NCBI GenBank assembly: GCA_964399635.1
Contig: CAYNRU010000046.1
Location: 1 to 64,000 of the forward strand
Direction: 5' to 3'
Source of the DNA: UBA4615 sp964399635
Lineage (GTDB): Bacteria > Pseudomonadota > Gammaproteobacteria > Burkholderiales > Burkholderiaceae_E
Length of the DNA stretch: 64,000 nt
How positions within the stretch are numbered: position 1 is the stretch's first letter; every line of letters starts with the position of its first letter. Shown in pieces: positions 23,864 to 32,692 of this stretch. The notes beneath the pieces were generated by a model. It saw only the letters and a program-made list of their open reading frames with translations, ran no database searches and was not told the DNA's origin. The translations under genes were made by a program, and so were the position numbers.

Positions 23864-25999
23864 TCAGTGACGCGCGCGGCGGACCAGCCACGACACGTCG
23901 AGGATCAATGCCACCCGGCCATCGCCCAGGATGGTCGCGCCGGATACGCCCGGTACCCTGCGATAGTTCGCTTCAAGATTCTTGACGACCACCTGGTGCT
24001 GGCCGATCAGCTCGTCGACCAGCAGCGCGATCCGCGCGCCGTCGGCCTCTATGACGATCATGATCCCGCCGGTGTGGGCGACCGGCCGCGGCACGTCGAA
24101 CAGCTCGTCGAGCTGCACGATCGGCAGGTACTCGTTGCGCACCTCGACGACCCGGCCCGACCCGCCGACCGACTTCACGTCGTCGGCCGACAGGTGTATC
24201 GACTCCACCACCGAAGCGAGCGGCACGATGTAGGTCTCCTCGGCGACCCCGACCGACATGCCGTCCATGATGGCCAGCGTCAGGGGGAGGCGCACCGAGA
24301 CGCGCATGCCGTGGCCCTCGGTCGAGTCGATCTCGACCGAGCCGCCGAGGCCGGTGATGTTGCGCTTGACCACGTCCATGCCGACGCCCCGCCCGGAGAC
24401 GTCCGTCACCTCGGCCGCCGTGGAGAAGCCGGGCTCGAAGATCAGTGCGAAGACCTCCTGGTCGGTCATCTGGTCGCGCAGGGGCAGCCCGCGCTCCATG
24501 GCCTTGGCGAGCAGCTTGTCGCGGTTCAGTCCGCGACCGTCGTCGCGGACCTCGATGACGATGGAGCCGCCCTGGTGGGCCGCCGCGAGCGTCACCGTGC
24601 CCATCGCCGGCTTGCCGGCGGCCAAACGCACCTGCGGCAGCTCGATGCCATGGTCGGCCGCGTTGCGCACCAGGTGGGTCAGCGGATCGGTGATCTTCTC
24701 GATCAGGCCCTTGTCGAGCTCGGTGTCCTCGCCGATGGTCTGCAACTCGACCTGCTTGCCGAGCTTCGCGGCGAGGTCGCGCAGCATCCGCGGGAAGCGA
24801 TTGAACACCATCCCCATCGGAATCATGCGGATCGCCATCACCGACTCCTGGAGCATGCGCGTGTTGCGCTCCAGGTCGGTCAGTGCGGTGGCCATCGCCT
24901 GGTGGACCACCGGGTCTAGGGCCTGGCCCGTCTGCGCCAGCATCGCCTGCGTGATCACCAGCTCGCCGACGAGATTGATCAGCTGGTCGACTTTCTCCAC
25001 CGGCACGCGGATGGTCGAGTTCTCCGGGCTGCCGCTGGCGGCGGGTGGCCGCTCGGCAGGCTTGCCGGGCCGGGGCGCCGACGCAGCCGCCGGCGGGGCG
25101 GGCGTCCTGGACGGCGCGGCGGGCGCAGGGGCTGCCGGGATGGCGGCGGCGGGGATGGCGGCGGCGGCGGGGGCGGCGGGGGCGGCGGCGGGCGCGGGCA
25201 GGCTGTCGAAGAACCCGTACGCCGGCTCGCCCCGGGCGTCGGACGCGGGCGGCGCCGTGGCGGGTGCGGACGGCGCGTCGGGCGTCACCGACACGATGCG
25301 GATCTGCTCGCGCGCGACGTGGAACGAGAAGAGGTCGAGCAGCTCGCCGTCGGGGACGACGGTGACGACGCGAAAGCGACGGATTCGCTCGGCGTCGGCC
25401 CGGCCGCCGTCGGTCGGCTCGAAGGTGCCCAGGCCCGGGATCTCGGCGAACAAGTCGGCGAGGTGGTCGGCCAGCTGGGGCTGCTCCATCGGCCCGATCG
25501 CGACATCGAGCACGCGCTCGCCCTTGGCGGGCGCGGGGGCGACGGCGGGGGCCGCCTGCGGGACCGGGGGCGCCGCGGCCACGCCACTCGAAAGTGCGCC
25601 GATGCGCGCGACCAGCTCGGAGCAGTCGGTTGCCTCGCCGGTGTGGCCCTGGTGGCCGGCCAGCAGGTGCTTGAGCACATCGCCCGACTCGAGCAGTGTG
25701 TCGATCATGCCGACCGTGATGCCCAGCTCGTGCCGACGCAGCTTGTCGAGCAAGGTCTCCATGACGTGGGTCAGGTCGGCGACGTTCTGGAACCCGAAGG
25801 TCGCAGCGCCGCCCTTGATGGAGTGAGCGCACCGGAAGATCGCGTTGAGCGACTCGTCGTCGGCGCTCGACTCGTCGATCGCCAGCAGCAGCGTCTCCAT
25901 GTTGGCGAGGTTCTCGCCCGCCTCCTCGAAGAACACGCCATGAAACTGCGAGAGGTCGAAGGCGCCGCCGCCTTCCCCCTGGGTCTGGGTATCGCTCAT
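23864..25999 (-). CDS. cheA: Chemotaxis histidine kinase CheA
   Basis: CheA autophosphorylates in response to receptor state and passes phosphate to CheY and CheB. The 711-residue protein has the usual domains: P1/Hpt with the phosphorylated His 59 in RCAHSIKGGAATFGF, a P2-like response-regulator binding region, and a long Ala/Pro linker (about 255-325). Then come the P3 dimerisation helices, the P4 ATPase (LTHLVRNAADHGIELP; VEVRDDGRGLNRDK-like), and the P5 CheW-like domain ending near VSWLVRRARH. It is flanked by cheY (15 nt) and cheW (25 nt). Confidence 0.97.
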   Translation of the reverse strand: MSDTQTQGEGGGAFDLSQFHGVFFEEAGENLANMETLLLAIDESSADDESLNAIFRCAHSIKGGAATFGFQNVADLTHVMETLLDKLRRHELGITVGMIDTLLESGDVLKHLLAGHQGHTGEATDCSELVARIGALSSGVAAAPPVPQAAPAVAPAPAKGERVLDVAIGPMEQPQLADHLADLFAEIPGLGTFEPTDGGRADAERIRRFRVVTVVPDGELLDLFSFHVAREQIRIVSVTPDAPSAPATAPPASDARGEPAYGFFDSLPAPAAAPAAPAAAAIPAAAIPAAPAPAAPSRTPAPPAAASAPRPGKPAERPPAASGSPENSTIRVPVEKVDQLINLVGELVITQAMLAQTGQALDPVVHQAMATALTDLERNTRMLQESVMAIRMIPMGMVFNRFPRMLRDLAAKLGKQVELQTIGEDTELDKGLIEKITDPLTHLVRNAADHGIELPQVRLAAGKPAMGTVTLAAAHQGGSIVIEVRDDGRGLNRDKLLAKAMERGLPLRDQMTDQEVFALIFEPGFSTAAEVTDVSGRGVGMDVVKRNITGLGGSVEIDSTEGHGMRVSVRLPLTLAIMDGMSVGVAEETYIVPLASVVESIHLSADDVKSVGGSGRVVEVRNEYLPIVQLDELFDVPRPVAHTGGIMIVIEADGARIALLVDELIGQHQVVVKNLEANYRRVPGVSGATILGDGRVALILDVSWLVRRARH

Positions 26000-26014
26000 C
26001 GCTGTCCCTCGCCG

Positions 26015-26380
26015 CTACTGCGGCAGCACCTTGCCGACCACCTCGAGCAGCCGTGCCGGGTCGAAGGGCTTGACCATCCAACCGGTCGCCCCGGCGGCGC
26101 GGCCGGCCTGCTTCATCTCGTCACCCGACTCCGTGGTCAGCACGAGGATCGGCACCCGCTTGTAGCGCTCGAGGCCGCGCAGCTGGCGAATCAGCGTCAG
26201 CCCGTCCATCCGCGGCATGTTCTGGTCGGTCAGCACCAGGTCCACTTCGCGCGAGCCGAGCTTGTCGAGTGCATCCTGACCGTCGACGGCCTCGATCACC
26301 TCGTAGCCGGAACTGCGCAGGGTGAATGACACCATCTGACGCATCGAGGCCGAATCATCCACAGCCAAAATCGAACGCAT
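26015..26380 (-). CDS. cheY: Chemotaxis response regulator CheY
   Basis: This single-domain receiver of 121 residues carries signals from CheA to FliM. The acidic pocket is Asp 8/9, the acceptor is Asp 52 (LVLTDQNMPRMDG), and the conserved Thr/Lys are in LTTESGDE and VKPFDP (Lys 104). Two in-frame ATGs lie six bases apart. The second (26380) is preferred because GGAG sits 8 nt upstream of it, but only 2 nt from the first. The gene lies between the CheZ-like gene and cheA. Confidence 0.94.
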   Translation of the reverse strand: MRSILAVDDSASMRQMVSFTLRSSGYEVIEAVDGQDALDKLGSREVDLVLTDQNMPRMDGLTLIRQLRGLERYKRVPILVLTTESGDEMKQAGRAAGATGWMVKPFDPARLLEVVGKVLPQ

Positions 26381-26397
26381 GCGCATCTCTCCGAATC

Positions 26398-26829
26398 CTA
26401 GAAAAGCTCGACCGAGCCGGCATCCACGGCGCGCTGCGCCACCGGACAGGCCCGACTGACCCACTGCAGCTCGCAGCCCTCCTCCTCCTCGCCCACCGCA
26501 AGGTTGCCGAGGCAGTCCGCGACCGTGGCGAGGCGTCGACGCGCGTGCACGACCAGCTGAGAGGCCATGTCCTGGAACTGCAGCGCGGTCATCGCGCCGC
26601 GCAGCTCGGTGTCGAGGCCCTCGCGCAACGCGGCGGGCATGCCGTCGACGGCGACGCACAGCGCGTGCGCCCGGCCGAATCGCTCCAGCAACTGGTCGAC
26701 GGCGTCCGACAGCAGCCGCTCGAGCCGCTCGAGCTCGGTCCCGGCGGACAGCACCTCGTCCTGCATCTGCGCGGCGAGGTGGGCCGGCAGGCCCGCCGCG
26801 ATCGCTGCTGCCTCTTGATCGTCCATCAA
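26398..26829 (-). CDS. cheZ: Compact CheZ-like phospho-CheY phosphatase (putative)
   Basis: The 143-residue helical protein contains LQFQDMASQLVVHARRRL. Its Asp 87 and Gln 91 have the spacing of the catalytic Asp and Gln of CheZ (DxxxQ, compare DLTGQ in enteric CheZ). It is clearly shorter than enteric CheZ, about 210 residues, keeping mainly the helical-hairpin segment. It ends GSVELF instead of the classical CheY-binding tail. It is the first gene of the che operon, 17 nt before cheY, which supports a role in dephosphorylating CheY. Catalytic activity is inferred from two residues and context only. Confidence 0.65.
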   Translation of the reverse strand: MMDDQEAAAIAAGLPAHLAAQMQDEVLSAGTELERLERLLSDAVDQLLERFGRAHALCVAVDGMPAALREGLDTELRGAMTALQFQDMASQLVVHARRRLATVADCLGNLAVGEEEEGCELQWVSRACPVAQRAVDAGSVELF

Positions 26830-26948
26830 ATGCGCCGTAAGGGTGGGCAGGTCCGCACGCGGACGCGTGCTAACATCAAATCGATCGGGCCTGCAACGGG
26901 TTCGATTCTCAGGCGGCGGGCCGCCCTCGAAACTCCAGAAAAGACCGG

Positions 26949-28088
26949 GTGGATCCGACCAATTCCGTCGCGCAGACCGCAGGGCAGGAATTCGGGGGGC
27001 TGCCCATCCGGCTGCTGGTCGTCGAGGACTCCGAGCTCGACTACCAACTGCTGCTGCGGTCGCTGCGCCGCCAGTCCCTCGAGCCCCAGGCAGTTCGCGT
27101 CGAGGACGAAGCAGGCCTGCGCGCTGCGCTGGCCGCCGGCCCCTGGGATGCGGTCGTCTCCGACCACCACCTGCCGCGCTTCTCCAGCGGCGACGCGCTG
27201 GGAATCGTCCGCGCGTCGGGCCAGAACCTGCCGTTCATCATCGTCTCGGGCACCATCGGCGAGGATGCCGCTGTCGCGGCCATGCAGGCGGGCGCCGACG
27301 ATTACCTGATCAAGGGGCGCCTCGCGCGGCTGGGCCCGGCGCTGCGCAACGCGATGTCGGCGGCGGCGGCGCGCCGCGAGCGCGGCACGGTCCGCCAGGC
27401 GCTGGCCGAGTCCGAGCAGCGGCTGCGGGACCTGACCGACCACCTTCAGCAGGCGGTCGAGGAGGAGCGCGCCGCCATCGCCCGCGAGGTGCACGACGAC
27501 ATCGGCGGCATGCTGACCGCGCTGCGCTTCGACCTCGCCTGGATCGAGCGGCACTGCGACGACGCGGTCCGCGGCCGGGCCCGCCAGGGGCTCGACACGC
27601 TGAACCAGGCGGTGCTGGCGGTGCAGCGGATCATGCGCAACCTGCGCCCGCCGGCGCTCGATGCGGGCATCGTCGCAGCCCTCGAGTTCCTGGTGGCGCA
27701 GTTCGCTAGCCGCACCGGCATCGACGCCCAGCTCACGAGCAATCGCGAGCAGGTGGCGGTGTCCGAGCAGGTCGCCATGGCGGTGTACCGGGTCGCGCAG
27801 GAGTCCCTGACCAACGTCGCCAAGCACGCGCAGGCGCGCAGCGCCCGCCTGGACCTCGTCGTCCAGGACGACATCCTGTCGCTCGAGATCTCCGACGACG
27901 GCGTCGGACTGGCCGCGGGCGACCTCGACAAGGCCGCCTCGTTCGGGCTGCGCGGGCTGACCGAGCGGGTGCGCCAGGTTCACGGCTGGCTCGAGGTCGC
28001 GGTCGGCGCCGGCCGCGGCGAAGTGATGCTGACGATCCCGCTGACCCCCGAGGCGGGCGCCCGCCTCGAAGAAGGAACCGAGCCATGA
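26949..28088 (+). CDS. Receiver-histidine kinase (HisKA_3/NarX-type)
   Basis: The 379-residue soluble protein has an N-terminal receiver (about 20-140, acceptor Asp 72 in VVSDHHLPRF). A coiled coil and a HisKA_3 dimerisation domain follow, with the phospho-acceptor His 182 in AIAREVHDDIGGML, then a HATPase_c domain (VAQESLTNVAKHAQARSARL; ISDDGVGLAAGDLD). It lacks membrane segments. The start is the GTG at 26949. The stop overlaps the next gene's start (ATGA), so it almost certainly pairs with that NarL-type regulator. Having its receiver before the kinase suggests that another kinase or CheA could feed into it. Confidence 0.9.
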   Translation: MDPTNSVAQTAGQEFGGLPIRLLVVEDSELDYQLLLRSLRRQSLEPQAVRVEDEAGLRAALAAGPWDAVVSDHHLPRFSSGDALGIVRASGQNLPFIIVSGTIGEDAAVAAMQAGADDYLIKGRLARLGPALRNAMSAAAARRERGTVRQALAESEQRLRDLTDHLQQAVEEERAAIAREVHDDIGGMLTALRFDLAWIERHCDDAVRGRARQGLDTLNQAVLAVQRIMRNLRPPALDAGIVAALEFLVAQFASRTGIDAQLTSNREQVAVSEQVAMAVYRVAQESLTNVAKHAQARSARLDLVVQDDILSLEISDDGVGLAAGDLDKAASFGLRGLTERVRQVHGWLEVAVGAGRGEVMLTIPLTPEAGARLEEGTEP

Positions 28089-28717
28089 TCCGTGTCGTGA
28101 TCGTCGACGACCATGCACTGATCCGGCGCGGGCTGCGGGACTCCCTGCTCGATGCCGGCGACATCCAGGTCGTCGGCGAGGCGGGCGACTACGGCGAACT
28201 GCGCCAGCTGCTGCGAGAGACCGAGTTCGACGTGTTGCTGCTCGACATCAACCTGCCCGGGCGCAGTGGCCTGGACGTGCTGCACTCGCTCTCCGAGGAG
28301 AGCATCAAGGTCCGGGCGCTGGTGCTGACCATGTACCCCGAGGACCAGTACGCCATCCGCGCGCTGAAGGCCGGGGCGATGGGCTACCTGAACAAGTCGG
28401 CTGATCCGGCGCAGATCGTGACGGCGATCCGCACGCTGCACGCCGGGCGCAAGTACATCACTCCGGCGATCGCCGAGGCGCTGGCCGAGCGCCTGTCGGT
28501 TGACCCCAACGAAAAGCCGCACGAGCGGCTGTCCGACCGCGAGTTCCAGACCCTGATCCGGCTCTCGTCGGGCCAGCGGCTGTCCGATATCGCCACCGAG
28601 CTGACCCTGTCGCCCAAGACCGTGTCGGTCTACCGGGCCCGGGTGCTCGAGAAGCTCGGGATGACGTCCAACGCTGACCTCACGGCCTACTGCCTGCGCA
28701 ACGGGCTGATCGACTGA
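28085..28717 (+). CDS. NarL/FixJ-family response regulator
   Basis: The 210-residue protein has a receiver domain (Asp 8/9, acceptor Asp 54 in VLLLDINLPGRSG, Lys in LNKSADP) and a C-terminal LuxR-type helix-turn-helix (about 145-205; LSDIATELTLSPKTVSVYRA). It is translationally coupled to the upstream kinase. Targets are unknown; location beside chemotaxis and diguanylate cyclase genes suggests, but does not show, a lifestyle-switch role. Confidence 0.93.
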   Translation: MIRVVIVDDHALIRRGLRDSLLDAGDIQVVGEAGDYGELRQLLRETEFDVLLLDINLPGRSGLDVLHSLSEESIKVRALVLTMYPEDQYAIRALKAGAMGYLNKSADPAQIVTAIRTLHAGRKYITPAIAEALAERLSVDPNEKPHERLSDREFQTLIRLSSGQRLSDIATELTLSPKTVSVYRARVLEKLGMTSNADLTAYCLRNGLID

Positions 28718-28721
28718 TCCG

Positions 28722-28742
28722 CCGCGCCGCAGTGCGGCGCGG
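28722..28742. terminator. Hairpin between convergent genes
   Basis: CCGCGCCGC (28722-28730) and GCGGCGCGG (28734-28742) form a perfect nine-pair stem with an AGT loop, between the stop codons of the response regulator and the diguanylate cyclase. There is no T-run on either strand, so it is probably a bidirectional barrier or weak terminator. Confidence 0.5.
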
Positions 28743-28751
28743 CGTCGCGCG

Positions 28752-30392
28752 TCATCCGATCGCAACGCAGTTCTTGCCGGCATGCTTGGCCTGGTACATC
28801 GCTTCGTCGGCGCGACCCAGCGCCGCGCCCAGGCCGTCCTGCGGGTCGACCTGAGTCGTGCCCGCCGAGAAGGTGATGAAGATCTGCTGCGAGCCGTATA
28901 GGTAGACCGCGCGCGTCAGCTCGCGCTGCACGCGCACCAGCATCTCGCGCGCCTGCACGACCGTCATGCCCGGCAGCAGGATCACGAACTCCTCGCCGCC
29001 ATAGCGCGCAACCGTGTCGCCCGGGCGCACCTTGGCCTGCAGCAGGCCGGCTAGGTGGCGCAGCGCACCGTCGCCCGCCTGGTGGCCGAGCGCGTCGTTG
29101 ACCTTCTTGAAGTCGTCGATGTCGAGCAGCGCGATGGCGAGCGGATCGCCGTTGGCGCGCAGCCCGATCGTCGCTCGGTCGAAGGCGTCCTCCAGCCCCG
29201 CCCGGTTGGCCGTGCGGGTGAGATGGTCGGTCAGAAGCCGCTCGCTCGCCTGCGCGAGATCGCGCTCGAGGCGCTCGACCTCGAACTCCAGCGCCTGCGC
29301 ATGCGCCGAACGGCCGTCGAGGTCATGGCGAACGAGGTCGACGGCGTCGTGCATGCCGCGGGTGTCGGAGAGCAGCACGCGGACACGATCGGTGATGCTC
29401 TCCAGCGAGACCGCGTCCGACAGCGCCTGCATGTGGCCGGTCAGGGTGGCGCCGAAACCCGCGGATCGCTCGCCCATCTGCGACATCTGGTCGATCAGGT
29501 GGGGCAGCAGGTCGCGCAGGGAAGCGAGCGCGTCGCGACGGCTGCGGGTGATCGACTGCTGCGTGACCAGCGCCTGCTGCAGCAATGTACGCGCCGCCGA
29601 CAGGGAGCGGCGGTCGACGTCGTCGCGCACGGCGTCGCGCACGGCGTCGACCTGGGCGACGATCCAGCTGCCCTCTTCCGCGACGGCCTCGAAGCTCGCG
29701 CACAGGGACATCACGATCTCGACGAGCTCCGCATTGACCTTGCGCAGGCGCGCCATGTCGTGGCTCGGCACCGGCAGGCCCCCGGCCTCGGCGCCGTCCG
29801 GCACGCGCGCGTCCGCGATGCCTTGCGCGGCCACGCTCATCCCGGGCGGATCGGGCGCGGGCTCCACCGGCACGGATGGGTCCATCCGCCATTGCACCAG
29901 CAGCAGCTCGAGCTGCGCGCGCAGCGCGCCGTCGTTCGACGCGTGCTCGTGCGACACGGCGATCAGCGCATCCAGCCGGCGCACGCTTGGCCACTCGCGC
30001 CCCGACAGCAAGGCAGCCTCACCCAACGCGACCAGCAGCGCGCCCCACTGCCCGCGGGGCGCCTGCCTGGCGATCTGCAGCAGGGTCGCCAGCGCGTCGC
30101 TCCAGCGCTGCTCGCGCACCGCGCTCGACAGGCCGGCGAAGCCGGGCTCAGCCTGCGCCGCCCGCTGGGTCAGCAGCCGGACCGCGGCCTGCGCAACCTG
30201 CTCGGCGTCGGCGCCGCTGGCCGGACCGCCGACCTCGGCCCAGGCGTGCCGGTAATTGCCGGGCGACGGCGCCAGCTTGCGCTCGGCCATGAACCGGATC
30301 GCCGCACGAGCCGCCTCGGTCGGGGACAGGGCGCAGTGGGCGCCGGCGGTGTTCGCCGCGGGGCTCGAGGGACCGTTCACTCTGGCCGTCAA
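28752..30392 (-). CDS. GGDEF diguanylate cyclase
   Basis: The C-terminal domain (about 375-546) is a complete GGDEF cyclase: LTDHLTRTANRAGLEDAF, then ARYGGEEFVILLPG (active-site GGEEF, 465-469). The inhibitory RxxD site is intact at 456-459 (RPGD). The N-terminal half is soluble, helical and not recognised; it begins with a segment like AARAAIRFMAERKLAPSPGN. The start is taken as TTG at 30392 because GGAG stands 8 nt upstream and family-like sequence begins there; a GTG four codons later is also possible. A longer frame runs further upstream but crosses a sigma-28-like promoter. It probably makes the c-di-GMP read by the PilZ protein near 4 kb; this is inference. Confidence 0.88.
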   Translation of the reverse strand: MTARVNGPSSPAANTAGAHCALSPTEAARAAIRFMAERKLAPSPGNYRHAWAEVGGPASGADAEQVAQAAVRLLTQRAAQAEPGFAGLSSAVREQRWSDALATLLQIARQAPRGQWGALLVALGEAALLSGREWPSVRRLDALIAVSHEHASNDGALRAQLELLLVQWRMDPSVPVEPAPDPPGMSVAAQGIADARVPDGAEAGGLPVPSHDMARLRKVNAELVEIVMSLCASFEAVAEEGSWIVAQVDAVRDAVRDDVDRRSLSAARTLLQQALVTQQSITRSRRDALASLRDLLPHLIDQMSQMGERSAGFGATLTGHMQALSDAVSLESITDRVRVLLSDTRGMHDAVDLVRHDLDGRSAHAQALEFEVERLERDLAQASERLLTDHLTRTANRAGLEDAFDRATIGLRANGDPLAIALLDIDDFKKVNDALGHQAGDGALRHLAGLLQAKVRPGDTVARYGGEEFVILLPGMTVVQAREMLVRVQRELTRAVYLYGSQQIFITFSAGTTQVDPQDGLGAALGRADEAMYQAKHAGKNCVAIG

Positions 30393-30530
30393 CGGGTCGT
30401 CTCCTGCAGGATTCGTCGAACGGGGGCGGCAGGCGCCATGCGCCATGCCTCGGCGGCGGGGCGGGGAGGCGGGCCGACTGCAACCCCGGGCATCTGGAGG
30501 GACCTTGCCGCACAGCGGACTTCTTGCATG

Positions 30531-30557
30531 TTGTCGGCAGGCGGCGTTCGGGCTGGA
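30531..30557 (-). promoter_or_regulatory. Sigma-28-like promoter upstream of the diguanylate cyclase
   Basis: On the minus strand TCCA (30557-30554), a 15-nt spacer and GCCGACAA (30538-30531) match the FliA pattern at seven of eight -10 positions and three of four -35 positions. It lies 138 nt before the proposed TTG start. It would place c-di-GMP synthesis in the late flagellar regulon. Confidence 0.5.
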
Positions 30558-30652
30558 GATCGACCGCTGAAACAGACCGACGGACGGACGGCTGCGGCGG
30601 AGGGCGTGCGTCGACGGGTTTTCGGGTAAGGTTGGCGCCCTAGACGGCCCGC

Positions 30653-32599
30653 ATGACCCCGCTTCCAGACCGCCTCCGGCTCCCCCTCGCATGGCGCGCC
30701 CGCGCCGCCGCACGCGGGGTCCTACTGTCCATCGCGGTGGGCCTGGCACCGCTCGGCTCGCGGGCGGCCGGTCCCGACCTCGCCTCCGAAGGAGTCGGCG
30801 ACGGCCCCCTGCCCATCGGCCTGGTACTGGTGTCTCTGCTCGTGCTGGCCGCGATCGCCGCGATCGCCGCCCGGCGCCTGATGTCGAATGGACGCCGCGC
30901 GGCCTCCACCGCCTCCCCCACTGCCGGCCACGACGCCGCGCCGGCCGGCCGCATGGCCGGGCCGGCGGCCACAGCGGTCATGGCCGCCATGCTCGCCGAG
31001 CGCGCAGGCCCGCCCGCCCCAACGCAGTCGGGCCCGGCGACCCTTCCCATGCCCGACCCGTCCGAGGCACGCCTGCCGCCCGCCGCGGCGCCGCCCGAGT
31101 CCTCCGACGTCCGCGTCCAGCTCGACACCCTCAGGCGGCTGTCGCGCGAGGTCTACTGGGAGCAGGACGCGCACGGCACGATCACCCGGGTCGACGACGG
31201 CCCGGTCCCCTCGCCGCTGAGCCTGCGCCTGGGCCGCCGCCGCTGGGACGACGGTGCGCTGCCGCTGTCGGGAGGCGACTGGTCCGCCCACCAGGCCGAG
31301 CTGGCGCGCCAGGAGCCCTTCGTCGACCTGGCCTGGGTCTGGTGCGACGCCACCGGTCGGGTCCGCGTCGCCATCGACAGCGGCCTGCCCCGCCACGACG
31401 CCGACGGTCGCTTCGTCGGGTACACCGGCGTCTCGCGCGACGCTGGCGCCGACACGGTGTCCGACCGCGCCCGCCGGCTCGCCACCGCCGCGCTGCTGGC
31501 GGCCGTAGAACCGGTGCTCTGGATCGAGGCCGCGGCGGGCGAACGGCCGGGTTGGCGCGTGATCTGGGCCAACTCGGCAGCCTGCCGGCTGTTCGACCGC
31601 ACCGAGCGCGAGCTGGCCGCCCTGCCCTGCGAGACGCTGTTCGGGCCGGACTCGGGCGCCGCGGTGGGCAGCCTTGACCAGTTGCTGCGCGGACGGCGCG
31701 AGGGCAGGCTGTACGGCGACCTGGCACGCAAGTACGGCGAGACCCGCTCGGTCGAGATCCGGCTCGAACCGCTGCCCGGCGACGTCGCGCTGCGCGCATG
31801 CGCGGCCCTGCTGATCCACGATCGCTCAGCCGACCAGGAGCGCCTGCGGGAGGACAGCCGCGCGATCGAGCGGCTGCGCACGCGGATGCGCGAGCGCACC
31901 CTGGAGCTCGAGGTCACTGCCAAGGAGCTGGAGTCCTTCACCTACACCGTGTCGCACGACCTGCGTGCGCCTATCCGCGTCGTCGAGGGCTTCGCGCGGA
32001 TCGTCCAGGAGGACTACGCCGACCGGATCGACCGGGTCGGGCACGACCACCTGCAGCGCATCCTGAGCGCCGCGACGCGGATGACCGAGATGATCGACGC
32101 GCTGCTCGGACTGTCGCGCCTGTCGGGGCAGCCGCTCGTGACCGAGCAGGTCGACCTGTCGCGGCTCGCCGACACCATCGCGGAGTCGCTGCGCGCGGGC
32201 GAGCCGCAGCGGCGCGCAATCGTCACCGTACAGCCCGGCATGCAGGCCGAGGGCGATCGCATGCTGCTGCGCGCACTGCTCGAGAACCTGATCGGCAACG
32301 CCTGGAAGTACAGCGCGCGGCGGCCCGAGGCGCTGATCGACGTGTCTTGCAGTGGCGAGGGGCAGGAGGCCGTCTACTGCGTGACAGACAACGGCGAGGG
32401 CTTCGACATGCGCTTCGCCGACCGGCTGTTCGGGGTCTTCCAGCGCCTGCACAGCGCGGCCGACTTCCCCGGGACCGGGGTGGGGCTGGCGACCGTGCAG
32501 CGCATCGCGCGCCGCCACGGCGGGCGTGTCTGGGCCGAATCCGAGGCCGGCTGCGGCAGCCGCTTCTACTTCACGCTGTGGGACAAGCCGGGCCGCTGA
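30653..32599 (+). CDS. Membrane-bound PAS-domain sensor histidine kinase
   Basis: The 648-residue protein begins with a hydrophobic N-terminus that may be a signal or membrane segment (GVLLSIAVGLAPLGSRAAGP), then a second helix (LPIGLVLVSLLVLAAIAAIA, about 60-80). Two PAS-like regions follow (about 155-265 and 280-395). HisKA has phospho-acceptor His 435 (FTYTVSHDLRAPIRVVEGFA), and HATPase_c has ENLIGNAWKYSARRPEA, DNGEGFDM and GTGVGLATVQRI. This kinase core resembles the bacteriophytochrome and PAS-kinase group. No response regulator is adjacent on either side, so it is an orphan kinase. It is divergent from the diguanylate cyclase. Confidence 0.9.
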   Translation: MTPLPDRLRLPLAWRARAAARGVLLSIAVGLAPLGSRAAGPDLASEGVGDGPLPIGLVLVSLLVLAAIAAIAARRLMSNGRRAASTASPTAGHDAAPAGRMAGPAATAVMAAMLAERAGPPAPTQSGPATLPMPDPSEARLPPAAAPPESSDVRVQLDTLRRLSREVYWEQDAHGTITRVDDGPVPSPLSLRLGRRRWDDGALPLSGGDWSAHQAELARQEPFVDLAWVWCDATGRVRVAIDSGLPRHDADGRFVGYTGVSRDAGADTVSDRARRLATAALLAAVEPVLWIEAAAGERPGWRVIWANSAACRLFDRTERELAALPCETLFGPDSGAAVGSLDQLLRGRREGRLYGDLARKYGETRSVEIRLEPLPGDVALRACAALLIHDRSADQERLREDSRAIERLRTRMRERTLELEVTAKELESFTYTVSHDLRAPIRVVEGFARIVQEDYADRIDRVGHDHLQRILSAATRMTEMIDALLGLSRLSGQPLVTEQVDLSRLADTIAESLRAGEPQRRAIVTVQPGMQAEGDRMLLRALLENLIGNAWKYSARRPEALIDVSCSGEGQEAVYCVTDNGEGFDMRFADRLFGVFQRLHSAADFPGTGVGLATVQRIARRHGGRVWAESEAGCGSRFYFTLWDKPGR

Positions 32600-32692
32600 G
32601 CGCAGGGCGCCCCCGGCGCGGCAAACCGAGCCGCGATGCACTGCGCCGGTCGTCGGGCGAGGCATACTGCGACGCACGAGGAGGGAACACCC

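Noticed and set aside
30393..30749. Longer N-terminus for the diguanylate cyclase
   Set aside because: The added residues look like shadow sequence and the region contains a sigma-28-like promoter; a TTG start with a well-placed GGAG fits better.
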